Shown: positions 1 through 8,292 of the stretch, piece after piece
Layout of the letters: each line of letters begins with the position of its first letter
Numbering within the stretch: position 1 is the first letter of the stretch
Assembly (NCBI RefSeq): GCF_000380245.2
Contig: NZ_HG428741.1
Coordinates: 1,702,895-1,751,271 of the forward strand
DNA: 48,377 nt
Source of the DNA: Bacillus massiliigorillae
GTDB taxonomy: Bacteria; Bacillota; Bacilli; Bacillales; DSM-1321
Direction: 5' to 3'
Translations under genes and position numbers: made by a program
Notes under the pieces: generated by a model
What the model was told of the DNA's origin: nothing
Databases searched by the model: none
Seen by the model: only the letters and a program-made list of their open reading frames with translations

Positions 1-13
1 AGCTTTTTTTGTA

Positions 14-1021
14 TTAGAAAAAGAATAAAAGCATCAATACGCCTATTCCGCATACTAGAACTGTACCAAGAACACCTTGAATAGCTGGTTTTATACCAGA
101 TGCTTTAAAATCAGCTATATTAATCCCGAGTCCTAAGCCAGCCATAGCCATTGCTAATAAGTATGAACTAATTGGTATGAAAGCATCTGTAAAGGATTGA
201 GGGAAAATATTAATTGTATTCACAACACTCATTGCTAAAAATCCAAAAATAAACCAAGGAATTGGTAAATCCTTCAAAGAGCGTTTCTTCGTTGAATCTG
301 TTTTTGGACCAAAAAGCGATCCAATTATTAAAGCTACAGGAATTAGAAGAGCAACACGACCTAATTTCACGACAATTCCTATCGTATCTGATTCAGTTCC
401 ACCTGGAATCGTCGATGCGACGACATGAGCAATTTCATGTAATGTAGCACCGACAAGAACACCATAATTATATGGATGTAACTCTAGAATCGGGAATAAA
501 AAAATATAAAACAAGGAAGCAATTGTTCCTAGTATCGCTACCCATGCAACAGCAATTGCCGTTTCTTGTTGTCTACTTTTAATTACGGACGCAATTGCAA
601 CGACAGCGGCTGCTCCACAGACTGCTGTACCTACCGAAAGTAGAATATTTAAATGTTGATCTACTTTTAATAATTTACCTATGTAATACATTCCTACAAG
701 TGTTCCTATGATAACCACAATATCTGTTATAAGTACGGGGAAGCCAGCATCTATAATTTGCTGCAGATTTAAACGTAATCCCATTAAAATGATACCTGCT
801 CTTAACAAATATCGACTACTGAATTTCACTCCACCGCTTATCGATAAAGGCACTTTCCATACAGCATTCCACGCCATACCTATCAGGATAGAAACAATCA
901 TCATGCCCATGATTGAGAAGAATGGTAATTTTGTAATTTGCCCAGCAAGTAAAGCGATGAGTAGAGTTAAGCCAATACCAAGTAAAAATCCTACTGCTTG
1001 ATTTTGTGTCGATGATCTCAC
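14..1021 (-). CDS. YeiH-type putative sulfate exporter family membrane protein (UPF0324)
   Basis: A 335-residue polytopic membrane protein with about ten hydrophobic segments. The text between residues 70 and 200 is typical of the YeiH/UPF0324 family: 'AGIILMGLRLNL', 'SVGTAVCGAAAVVA' and the 'GATLHEIAHVVA' motif. The length is normal for the family. The substrate is not established; family members are annotated as putative sulfate or sulfonate-related exporters. The start is GTG at 1021 with AGGAGG just upstream on the minus strand, and 'RSSTQNQ' precedes the first membrane helix. It is a single gene, divergent from the sigma factor operon that starts about 245 bp away. No neighbour indicates a substrate. 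Family call fairly sure, function not. Confidence 0.85.
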   Translation of the reverse strand: MRSSTQNQAVGFLLGIGLTLLIALLAGQITKLPFFSIMGMMIVSILIGMAWNAVWKVPLSISGGVKFSSRYLLRAGIILMGLRLNLQQIIDAGFPVLITDIVVIIGTLVGMYYIGKLLKVDQHLNILLSVGTAVCGAAAVVAIASVIKSRQQETAIAVAWVAILGTIASLFYIFLFPILELHPYNYGVLVGATLHEIAHVVASTIPGGTESDTIGIVVKLGRVALLIPVALIIGSLFGPKTDSTKKRSLKDLPIPWFIFGFLAMSVVNTINIFPQSFTDAFIPISSYLLAMAMAGLGLGINIADFKASGIKPAIQGVLGTVLVCGIGVLMLLFFF

Positions 1022-1266
1022 AAATATATCCTCCTATTTAATCTAAAAGGTGAATGCCGAACTTGTATTTGAAGTTCAAACATTTTAAGTCATACATAAT
1101 TTCTTTTAATATAAAATAGTGTTTGTAAAAAAAAGTGAAGATATTCAATCTTTACATTTCTATAACAGATATATTGAAAAGACAAATTTTTTTATAAAAA
1201 ATGAAAATTTTAAAACTTGCTGTAATCGGGAATCGTCTAATTACTAGAAGAACAGGAGGAGAACCA

Positions 1267-1812
1267 TTGGAAGAGTATTTCAGCGAATTAATTGAGTACG
1301 CAAATGATGAAGACTTGCTAGATGAAATCATGACAAAATATGGTCAACGTATATTAGAACTCGCATATTCCTATGTTGGTGATCAATCATTGGCAGAAGA
1401 TTTAACCCAAGAGATATTTGTGAAGTGCTATAAAGCGATTCATACGTATAATCGTCAATCAAAAATTAAAACATGGCTATGGCGCATCGCCATTAATCAT
1501 TGTAAGGACTATTTACGTTCATGGTATCACCGCAAAGTGATGATTACTGAAAAAATCACAAGCTATGCTGGTGCATCAAAGTATAATGTAGAAAAAACAA
1601 TAGAAGTTCATGAGGATGGGAAAAAATTAGCACAAGCCGTTTTACAGCTTCCTGTAAAATATCGTGAGGTTGTGTATTTACATTATTATGAGGACTTATC
1701 TTTCAAGGAAATATCCTCTATCATCAATATAAATGAAAATACAATAAAAACACGAATGAGAAGAGCAAAACAACTTTTACGTCAAGAGTTGGAGGGAATC
1801 GAAATTGAATAA
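1267..1812 (+). CDS. ECF-type sigma-70 family RNA polymerase sigma factor
   Basis: Small sigma factor (181 residues) of the extracytoplasmic-function class. Region 2 is visible as 'AYSYVGDQSLAEDLTQEIFVK' split over about residues 31-52, followed by 'SKIKTWLWRIAINHCKDYLR'. Region 4, the -35-binding helix-turn-helix, is 'LPVKYREVVYLHYYEDLSFKEI' (split) plus 'NENTIKTRMRRAKQLLRQEL'. The frame is open from an ATG at 1201, but the TTG at 1267 is preserved by AGGAGGAG with good spacing, so I use it. The gene overlaps the next one by 8 bp and runs in an operon with a PadR-like regulator and an FtsW-like membrane protein. No classical anti-sigma gene is adjacent. The target promoter could not be read. 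Confidence 0.9.
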   Translation: MEEYFSELIEYANDEDLLDEIMTKYGQRILELAYSYVGDQSLAEDLTQEIFVKCYKAIHTYNRQSKIKTWLWRIAINHCKDYLRSWYHRKVMITEKITSYAGASKYNVEKTIEVHEDGKKLAQAVLQLPVKYREVVYLHYYEDLSFKEISSIININENTIKTRMRRAKQLLRQELEGIEIE

Positions 1813-2170
1813 AGGATTACAAAACTTAAAGCAAGCATTAAAAAAGTCTGCCTTTAAAGATTTAAATTTCACTGAAAAACATAAAGCTGATATTCATAGA
1901 GAACTTCGAAAAGAAAGTGTTGTAGAATCTATTTTACAACTTCTAAGTCAGGAACGTACCGGAATGGATTTATTAAGTGTTTTAAGAGCAAGAGGAGTTA
2001 CTAAATTTGAAAACCATGAAGGGTTCCTTTATACAACACTTCATAAGCTAGAACAACAACAATACATTAGAAGTCGTTGGGATGAACAGGAGCAAAAATA
2101 TTATCAAATTGAAGAAAAAGGGAGAAAATTATTGCACAAAATAGAAGAAAAAAACCATCATCAGCAATAA
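1805..2170 (+). CDS. PadR-like winged-helix transcriptional regulator
   Basis: A 121-residue DNA-binding protein. The PadR-type winged helix covers roughly residues 38-118: 'SVVESILQLLSQERTGMDLL', 'FENHEGFLYTTLHKLEQQQYI' (recognition helix region) and a wing ending 'KYYQIEEKGRKLL'. The start is TTG 1805 with GGAGGGA upstream; this start lies inside the sigma factor gene, so translation is probably coupled. The following gene carries an N-terminal prefix domain, and PadR regulators are often encoded beside such prefix-domain membrane proteins. I infer that it adjusts expression of this operon. The sequence supports the family only, not the ligand or target. Confidence 0.82.
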   Translation: MNKGLQNLKQALKKSAFKDLNFTEKHKADIHRELRKESVVESILQLLSQERTGMDLLSVLRARGVTKFENHEGFLYTTLHKLEQQQYIRSRWDEQEQKYYQIEEKGRKLLHKIEEKNHHQQ

Positions 2171-2201
2171 TAGTGAAAGCACTAGTAGGAGAGACAAAAT
2201 C

Positions 2202-3497
2202 ATGAATCGAGAAATATTTCTAGATTGTGTTACGAAAGCCATTCGTGAGAAAGATACAAAGGAAAGTGTAGCTAAAGAGTTGAATCATCATATCGAAGAA
2301 GTAATGAAGGGTTATGTCGAACAAGGGTTTACTGTAGAAGATGCAGAGCAAAAGGCCATTGAACAAATGGGAAGTGCCGAAAAATTAAGCAAGAAGTTTA
2401 ATAAATTGTATAAACGGAAGATTGAGTGGAGTGTTTTAACTCTGTTTATTTGTACGATAGGAATTGGCATTATCCCGATGCTACTTTTCAAAAATTTCGA
2501 ATTCCCTTTTAGTTGGCCTTCAAAAATACTAGGCATCGTAATTGGAATTGGTTTAGTTATATGTTTATTTATTCCGAATTATCGTAAATGGGAAAGGTAC
2601 AGCTTATTGTTCTTTGGATTAGGCACTTTCATACTCATGTTTGCCACTTTGAACGATCCATTAGTGGTTACTGTAAATGGTCAACCTAGATTACATTTTG
2701 GACCATTTATGACAGATACTTCAATCGTTCTCATTCTTTATCTAATTCCATGGGCATCATTTTTATTGGATAAAAAGATAAAAGGTTGGATGTTAAGTAT
2801 TTTTATTATTTTTACTTCTGTATTAATTTTCTATATTGGACTCAGCTATTCAAATCTAGCTATGTATGTATTTATGTTAGTAATAATGTATGGTGTAAGT
2901 CGAAAAGATAATCTAATGAAAGTATCTCTAGTTATCGTATCCTGGATTGTTGTTGGAGGAAGCTTATTTGTAATGAATGTCCCAAGTTATCAAATAAATA
3001 GACTTTTATTGTTTCTCGATCCTCAAGCAAACCCAAATGGAATGGGATATGTTAGTTCACTAGCGAAAAAAATGATTGATAAAACGACATGGTTTCCACA
3101 ACCTATTACGAAAAAAGACTTTCCAATTCAAGAATTTCAGACTGATATGGTATTTACAACGATTACATATTCTTTAGGATGGGGGATTTCGCTACTATTA
3201 TTAGCCATTTTAGCTTTCTTTTTAATTCGGTTAATACTATTAACAAAACGTATTATAGATCCATTCGGAAAAATGCTTATCGTTGGTGCAATTTCTCTTT
3301 TTTTATTCCAAATCTTGTATAACATAGGTATGTCATTTGGGCTTTTACCTTTTGCAGGTGTTTCACTACCTTTCATTAGTTATGGCTCTACACCATTAAT
3401 CTTTAATTCTATTTTAATTGGGATTATATTAAGCGTTTATTCGAGAAAAGATAGTGCAATCTTGCCACAAATGAATAGTAATGAGAAACGGGCTTAA
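2202..3497 (+). CDS. FtsW/RodA/SpoVE-family membrane protein with N-terminal permease-prefix domain
   Basis: A 431-residue protein. Residues 1-75 are soluble and helical ('KELNHHIEEVMKGYVEQGFT', 'AEQKAIEQMGSAEKLSKKF') and match the permease prefix type 1 domain. About ten membrane helices follow. The C-terminal 'GVSLPFISYGSTPLI' (about residues 385-400) is the SEDS-family signature of FtsW, RodA and SpoVE, the lipid II polymerases. The prefix domain fused to a SEDS-like core, in an operon with an ECF sigma and a PadR regulator, suggests an envelope-stress variant and not the housekeeping FtsW. Whether it keeps glycosyltransferase activity is unknown. The start ATG has AGGAGAG at good spacing. 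Confidence 0.85.
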   Translation: MNREIFLDCVTKAIREKDTKESVAKELNHHIEEVMKGYVEQGFTVEDAEQKAIEQMGSAEKLSKKFNKLYKRKIEWSVLTLFICTIGIGIIPMLLFKNFEFPFSWPSKILGIVIGIGLVICLFIPNYRKWERYSLLFFGLGTFILMFATLNDPLVVTVNGQPRLHFGPFMTDTSIVLILYLIPWASFLLDKKIKGWMLSIFIIFTSVLIFYIGLSYSNLAMYVFMLVIMYGVSRKDNLMKVSLVIVSWIVVGGSLFVMNVPSYQINRLLLFLDPQANPNGMGYVSSLAKKMIDKTTWFPQPITKKDFPIQEFQTDMVFTTITYSLGWGISLLLLAILAFFLIRLILLTKRIIDPFGKMLIVGAISLFLFQILYNIGMSFGLLPFAGVSLPFISYGSTPLIFNSILIGIILSVYSRKDSAILPQMNSNEKRA

Positions 3498-3513
3498 ACA
3501 AGCTCGTTTTTTT
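3486..3513 (+). terminator. Rho-independent terminator of the sigma/PadR/FtsW operon
   Basis: Arms AAACGGGCTT and AAGCTCGTTT (one G-U pair) around a 4-base loop, then a run of seven T. The 5' arm overlaps the stop codon region of the FtsW-like gene. Confidence 0.85.
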
Positions 3514-3625
3514 CTTATTATAAAATAAATGTATCTATATAATTAACTGAATATTTTTATAATCAATTTTCTACAGTATTTTATGTACTATTATATAGAG
3601 AAATTATTTTACAAAGGAGAAGATA

Positions 3626-4837
3626 ATGAGCAACACATTGATTAAACCAGATGATATATGGATACTATGGGCTTTTCTCGCTGGTTGGGCCGCAGTAAGT
3701 ATTTGTTTGGAGCAAAAGTATAAATGGGCATCAAAGATGTCAGGAGCAGTCATCGCACTAGTAGGTGCAATGCTACTATCAAACTTAAAGATTATTCCTA
3801 CTGAATCAGTCGTTTATGACACTGTTTGGGGTTATGTTATTCCTTTAGCCATTCCTCTTTTATTATTCCAAGCAAATATATTAAAAATATGGAAAGAGAG
3901 TGGTAAGCTCCTAATCATGTTCTTCTTAAGTGCAGTAGGGACGGTAGCAGGGTCAATTATCGGATTCTTTCTTCTAAAAGATGTGATTCCAGGTCTTGAT
4001 AAGGTAGGAGCTATGATGACAGGTTCCTATATTGGTGGTGGTGTGAACTTCGCAGCACTATCTACAAAGTTTGAAGCACCAGGAGATCTTGTTTCTTCTG
4101 CAGTTGTAGCCGATAATATGATTATGGCATTATACATTTTTGTATTAATGTTATTACCTTCACTGCATTTCTTTAGAAAACGTTTCAGTACACCTCATAT
4201 TGAAGAAGTTGAGAGAAATAGTGTAACAGGGGAAAATAATGCTGCTTCCTATTGGAAAAGCAAAGAAATCTCTTTAAAAGATATTGCTCTTGCAGTAAGT
4301 TCCGCCTTTATTCTCGTTGCTGTTTCTTTTAAATTAGCAGAGGTTTTTGGAAATTTAATCCCTACAGGAGAAAATTTCATTTTCACGTTATTACGCGGAA
4401 TTTTAGGCGATAAATACTTATTACTTACTACCATTACGTTAATAGCTGTAACTGTTTTCTCTAACTTTTTTGAAAAAATTAGAGGGGCTCAAGAAATTGG
4501 TACATATTTAATTTACTTATTCTTTGTTGTTATTGGAATCCCAGCATCTATTTCTATGATTATAAAACAAGCTCCGTTATTACTTGTATTCGTACTAATC
4601 ATGGTTGTCGTAAACATGCTTGTTTCGTTAGGGTTAGGAAAAGTATTTAAATTCAGTCTAGAAGAAATTATAGTGGCAAGTAACGCCAATATTGGTGGTC
4701 CAACAACTGCTGCAGCTATGGCTATTTCAAAAGGATGGACAAAACTAATTGCACCAATTATGCTAGTGGGAACACTTGGATACATCGTAGGTAATTATAT
4801 AGGATCCGCGATTGGATATTGGTTTAGTACTTTTTAA
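3626..4837 (+). CDS. DUF819 family membrane protein (YjcL-like)
   Basis: A 403-residue polytopic membrane protein. The text resembles the DUF819 family (B. subtilis YjcL): 'YVIPLAIPLLLFQANI' near residue 75, 'GSYIGGGVNFAALS' near residue 137, and 'ANIGGPTTAAAMA' near residue 355. The repeated glycine-rich motifs in the two halves suggest an inverted-repeat transporter fold. The function of the family is not established. The start ATG 3626 has AAAGGAGAAG upstream. The gene is monocistronic, bounded by terminators on both sides. Confidence 0.87.
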   Translation: MSNTLIKPDDIWILWAFLAGWAAVSICLEQKYKWASKMSGAVIALVGAMLLSNLKIIPTESVVYDTVWGYVIPLAIPLLLFQANILKIWKESGKLLIMFFLSAVGTVAGSIIGFFLLKDVIPGLDKVGAMMTGSYIGGGVNFAALSTKFEAPGDLVSSAVVADNMIMALYIFVLMLLPSLHFFRKRFSTPHIEEVERNSVTGENNAASYWKSKEISLKDIALAVSSAFILVAVSFKLAEVFGNLIPTGENFIFTLLRGILGDKYLLLTTITLIAVTVFSNFFEKIRGAQEIGTYLIYLFFVVIGIPASISMIIKQAPLLLVFVLIMVVVNMLVSLGLGKVFKFSLEEIIVASNANIGGPTTAAAMAISKGWTKLIAPIMLVGTLGYIVGNYIGSAIGYWFSTF

Positions 4838-4846
4838 GTATGAATG

Positions 4847-4877
4847 AAGCACCGAATTAATTTGATTCGGTGCTTTT
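4847..4877 (+). terminator. Rho-independent terminator after the DUF819 gene
   Basis: Perfect 11-bp arms AAGCACCGAAT / ATTCGGTGCTT, then TTTT. It sits 10 bp after the stop codon. Confidence 0.87.
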
Positions 4878-5140
4878 GTATTGTCTACTAAATAAAGTCT
4901 ACAAATTCAGTTAACATAATAAAATTATGAGTCAAAAAATTATAATCTTTCTTTTTTAAGTTACAAACTATACAGCGAAGACAAAATGAATTTCAATATT
5001 GTGGTAAACTACTGATTGAGACTTTTAGATGAAAATATTATCTTGAAGGTATTTTCAACATTATATAAGCTACAATATTTGCAAAAATATTAATTTAAAA
5101 GATAAAATAAACAAAAATTATAAAGAGGTGTCTTTTTCAA

Positions 5141-5482
5141 ATGCAAATTATATCTCCGAAAGAATTACAAAGTAAAATCAAAGAAAATGAAGTCATTATT
5201 CTAGATGTTCGAGCAAAAGAGAAATACGAACAAAACCATATCAGTGATTCTAACGTACATAGTATCAATATCCCTAAGACGTCTATTTTTGAATTAGATA
5301 ATCATAATGTTGAAACATTAGCAGCACTTCCAAAAAACAAAGAAATAATCGTTACTTGTACGACAGGAAATTCAGCAAGAAAATGTGCAAGCATTCTAGC
5401 TGATAAAGCATATCAAGTTACCTTATTAGAAGGCGGGATTACAGCGTGGAATGAATATAAAGAAGCGAACGATAATAAATGA
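5141..5482 (+). CDS. Single-domain rhodanese-like sulfurtransferase
   Basis: A 113-residue single rhodanese domain. 'IILDVRAKEKYEQNHI' (about residues 19-34) is the CH2A-like motif. The active-site loop 'CTTGNSAR' (Cys73) fits the CxxGxxR pattern for persulfide-carrying cysteines. 'LEGGITAWNEY' near the end is the usual C-terminal signature. A second cysteine (Cys82) lies in the following helix. The start has AAAGAGGTG upstream. It likely handles persulfide sulfur in the cytoplasm. The downstream DNA is a chemotaxis-receptor remnant, so the present neighbour gives no functional hint. Whatever lay between may have been lost in the deletion that created that remnant. Confidence 0.9.
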   Translation: MQIISPKELQSKIKENEVIILDVRAKEKYEQNHISDSNVHSINIPKTSIFELDNHNVETLAALPKNKEIIVTCTTGNSARKCASILADKAYQVTLLEGGITAWNEYKEANDNK

Positions 5483-5496
5483 AAATTTAATCCTAA

Positions 5497-6007
5497 TCTG
5501 AACAGACAAATCTTTTAGCTTTAAATGCGGCAATAGAAGTCGTTCGAGCAGGTGATTCAGGAAGAGGTTTTGCTGTTGTAGCCGAAGAAGTATGTAAGCT
5601 ATCAGAAGAATCATCAGCATCGACTTCTGCAATCTTTAAAATGGTTAGTTCCATTAAATCAGGTATACAGGATATGCGTTGGAGTCAATATTGCTCAGAA
5701 GCAACAGCAATCGATGCAGAGAATAACAGAGGCCTTTCATTTGATTGATCAAGAAGTACAAAACATTATGAAGGAGTTATTAATAGTTGCAGATGGTATG
5801 ACTAGTTCTAAACATCTGGGTGAAAATGTTTTAGCAAAAGTAGAAAATATAAGCGCTATAGTTGAAGAAACGGCTGCAGGAAGTGAGGAAATCTCATCAT
5901 CAACAGCTGAACAATTAGTAGCCATCGAGCGCGTAGTCAAGAAAGTTTCTGATTTACGTCAGCGTACGAATGAATTGTATGTTAAAATATCAAGATTTAA
6001 ATTGTAA
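5497..6007 (+). pseudogene. Remnant of a methyl-accepting chemotaxis protein (signalling hairpin and C-terminus only)
   Basis: Translation from 5497 reads 'SEQTNLLALNAAIE' then 'RAGDSGRGFAVVAEEVCKLS', the highly conserved hairpin tip of MCP receptors that contacts CheA and CheW. An in-frame stop (TAA at 5494) lies directly before it, so ligand-binding domain, membrane helices, HAMP and the first half of the signalling rod are gone. Near 5675-5690 the frame shifts: the rod continues in another frame as 'GVNIAQKQQQSMQRITEAF' and on through 'SAIVEETAAGSEEISSSTAE', ending normally at 6007. The ATG at 5714 could start a 97-residue peptide, but it is only the tail of the receptor. No functional receptor can be made. 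Confidence 0.88.
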
Positions 6008-6093
6008 TTAGAAAAATAGATACAAATTTTAAAGGGATTTCTTTTACAAGGATGGGGTCGGGGGTTAGAATCCATGTCAAAATATTAAAAATT

Positions 6094-6135
6094 AAAAGCC
6101 AGAAACCTTGTTATTTTCAGGGTTTCTGGCTTTTT
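6094..6135. terminator. Bidirectional Rho-independent terminator
   Basis: Arms AAAAGCCAGAAACC / GGTTTCTGGCTTTT with T runs on both strands. It separates the chemotaxis remnant (plus) from the diguanylate cyclase gene (minus). Confidence 0.87.
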
Positions 6136-6151
6136 ATTGATTACTCTATTC

Positions 6152-7834
6152 TTATTTTCTACCCTTACGCATGCTCATTTTTTGAGTATACATATTAGTA
6201 TCTGCCTCATTAAATATCGTGTACACACTAACCTCTTTAGATGTCTTAATTATTTCTATTGTGTAGCCCCAAGCGTAATCAATAGGAATGAAATTTGATT
6301 TATTTTGATTTGCTACCTTTTCTTCTATTTGATTTAGTATCTGCTGAATTTCAGCTTCACTTTTATTCGTTAAAATAATTGCAAACTCATCTCCACCGAT
6401 GCGATAGCAAGGAACTCTATGCTGACATGCGGCCCGTAAGCAATCAGCTAAACCTACTATTAATTTATCACCTTCTTTGTGACCGTATGTATCATTTGCT
6501 TTTTTTAAATAGTTAAGATCGATAACAATACATCCGATACTTTGGTAGTTTTGTATGTTTTCCTCTAAATGAGTCATTTCTTTTTCAAAGGCAGCACGAT
6601 TCGATAGCTTAGTCATTGTATCTGTGTATGCAAGTTCTTTATAAATCTCGGCTTCAGTTCTCTTGTTAAGTAGAGCAATACTTTTTTTGATAGTATTAAT
6701 GGCTAATAATAAAATAAAAATGCCCACGCCGTATTGAAAGAAAAGAGAGTTATCAGTGCTAATTTTTACATAAAAATTAGTGATGGCCATTACGGCTAGT
6801 ATGAATAAACTCAGTAAGCCCCATATAATTTCTCGCATATCTTTATTTTTATATGTAAGAGCTTCTTTAAAGCAGATGTAAAAAATAAGGATGAGCGTTA
6901 TAATTAGTAGGATATGTGTCATCACAACTGATTGTATTAAATCCAATACATTACATATGTACAAACCAATATTTATTAAAAAGCTAGCAATGAATAATAA
7001 ACATAAATAGTCTAGCAGTTTCTTTCCATGCTTCGTATTTTCCTTTAAATACAATAGAAAAGGTATTGGTAATAACATAAAAGAAAAAAATGATAGAAAA
7101 TAGATAACAATTATATTTCCAGTAAAGAGCTGTAATATGTTTGCATCTGTTATCATCCATATAGCGGACAATAGTGAAAAGATTCCTACATATAAAAAGC
7201 TTTTACGATTGAAATCAACATGTCGATTCTTTAAAATCCATGAGTAAACGATAAATAGTACCCCTAATTGAAATGTAAAGAAAAAAGAGAATAGGAGATG
7301 GTAATTTTTCTTCAACATGAAGAATATAGCAGCACTTTTTCTCCCGATTTTAATGTCAGAGATCAATTCTTTAGATTGATTATAGGGCTTATCTAATTGC
7401 AGTGTTACTAGTTGACCTGCTGATTCCTTTGGGATTTCAATGAAGTTCCATATCGTTCCAAACTGTTTTCCGAATGATGCCTTATTGTTCAACCCATGTC
7501 CATAGACCAATGTATCATCAATATATGCTTCGAGCGATTGATGGTTTGTTTTTACACAAAGAACTTCATCTTGCGTAAGGTGTGTAGGAAGTTGTTTATG
7601 GATAATAAGTTTTTCTTTATTTGGCACTTTTACAGAAGTAGGAGTAGTCGGAATAAAGACCCTATTTCCTTGATTTGTATAATACCAATTTGTATTGAAA
7701 TTGCTTAATTCATCTGTATCAATTGATATGTCATCTACTTCAAATGTACAGCTTGCATAGACAATAACTAGAAGAGCAATTATGATTGTTCCTACAAATA
7801 ACTTTGGTATAGTGAATTTTCCAATATTTCGCAT
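6152..7834 (-). CDS. Membrane-bound diguanylate cyclase: 7TMR-DISM-like sensor plus GGDEF domain
   Basis: A 560-residue protein predicted to make cyclic di-GMP. It has a first membrane helix at about residues 10-28, then an extracellular beta-rich region (about 30-170, with 'LEAYIDDTLVYGHGL', resembling jelly-roll 7TMR-DISM sensor domains), about seven membrane helices (about 175-385) and a C-terminal GGDEF domain. The catalytic motif 'RIGGDEFAII' lies near residue 480, and 'DTMTKLSNRAAFEKE' marks the domain start. The inhibitory I-site RxxD is absent: the aligned residues before GGDEF are Q-H-R-V, so product inhibition by that site is not expected. No EAL or HD-GYP domain is nearby. Single gene; divergent from the Wadjet operon. 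Confidence 0.9.
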   Translation of the reverse strand: MRNIGKFTIPKLFVGTIIIALLVIVYASCTFEVDDISIDTDELSNFNTNWYYTNQGNRVFIPTTPTSVKVPNKEKLIIHKQLPTHLTQDEVLCVKTNHQSLEAYIDDTLVYGHGLNNKASFGKQFGTIWNFIEIPKESAGQLVTLQLDKPYNQSKELISDIKIGRKSAAIFFMLKKNYHLLFSFFFTFQLGVLFIVYSWILKNRHVDFNRKSFLYVGIFSLLSAIWMITDANILQLFTGNIIVIYFLSFFSFMLLPIPFLLYLKENTKHGKKLLDYLCLLFIASFLINIGLYICNVLDLIQSVVMTHILLIITLILIFYICFKEALTYKNKDMREIIWGLLSLFILAVMAITNFYVKISTDNSLFFQYGVGIFILLLAINTIKKSIALLNKRTEAEIYKELAYTDTMTKLSNRAAFEKEMTHLEENIQNYQSIGCIVIDLNYLKKANDTYGHKEGDKLIVGLADCLRAACQHRVPCYRIGGDEFAIILTNKSEAEIQQILNQIEEKVANQNKSNFIPIDYAWGYTIEIIKTSKEVSVYTIFNEADTNMYTQKMSMRKGRK

Positions 7835-8005
7835 AGTTTTTTTCCTTCATGTGAAAAGATAGTATGAACTGCATTTCCTAATAGTAATTTGTGAGTAGAA
7901 CTATGTAAAATCTATCAATCAGATAATTATGTTAAAGTTCATTAATAATAAGTTTAAATTTATATATTGTTATTTTAGAATATTATATCAAATATAAAAA
8001 TTTAA

Positions 8006-8027
8006 GTCATTCTCTTTAAAGAATGAC
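8006..8027. repeat. Small perfect inverted repeat in the gap before the defence island
   Basis: Arms GTCATTCT / AGAATGAC with a 6-base loop. No strong T run follows on either strand, so it is not a convincing terminator. It is the only structure I see in the 7835-8240 gap and could be an operator or a leftover of an older junction. Confidence 0.45.
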
Positions 8028-8247
8028 ATTTCGTTATGCTTTTCTATAAGAATTAAAACAGAGAAGTTTCTTCAAAGTGCTATGGTAGAGTAATGAGATA
8101 ATCCTTCAAGCGAACTCTAATGAATAAAGTTATTAGTTTTATAAGATCTACTATGAAACACCAAATAAAAATGATCAAAAACTTCCTTCGTTAAGTTCAT
8201 ACAAGCATTGATTTCAGTGAAAAAACATATTCATATGAAGTTGCTTT

Positions 8248-8256
8248 TGTTATAAT
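8248..8256 (+). promoter_or_regulatory. Candidate extended -10 promoter of the Wadjet operon
   Basis: TGT followed by TATAAT (8251-8256) forms an extended -10 element about 36 bp before the first start codon. No good -35 hexamer is present, which is usual for extended -10 promoters. Confidence 0.5.
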
Positions 8257-8292
8257 CCTTTAAGTATGAAGAAGTAAAAGTAGGTGAGTACC

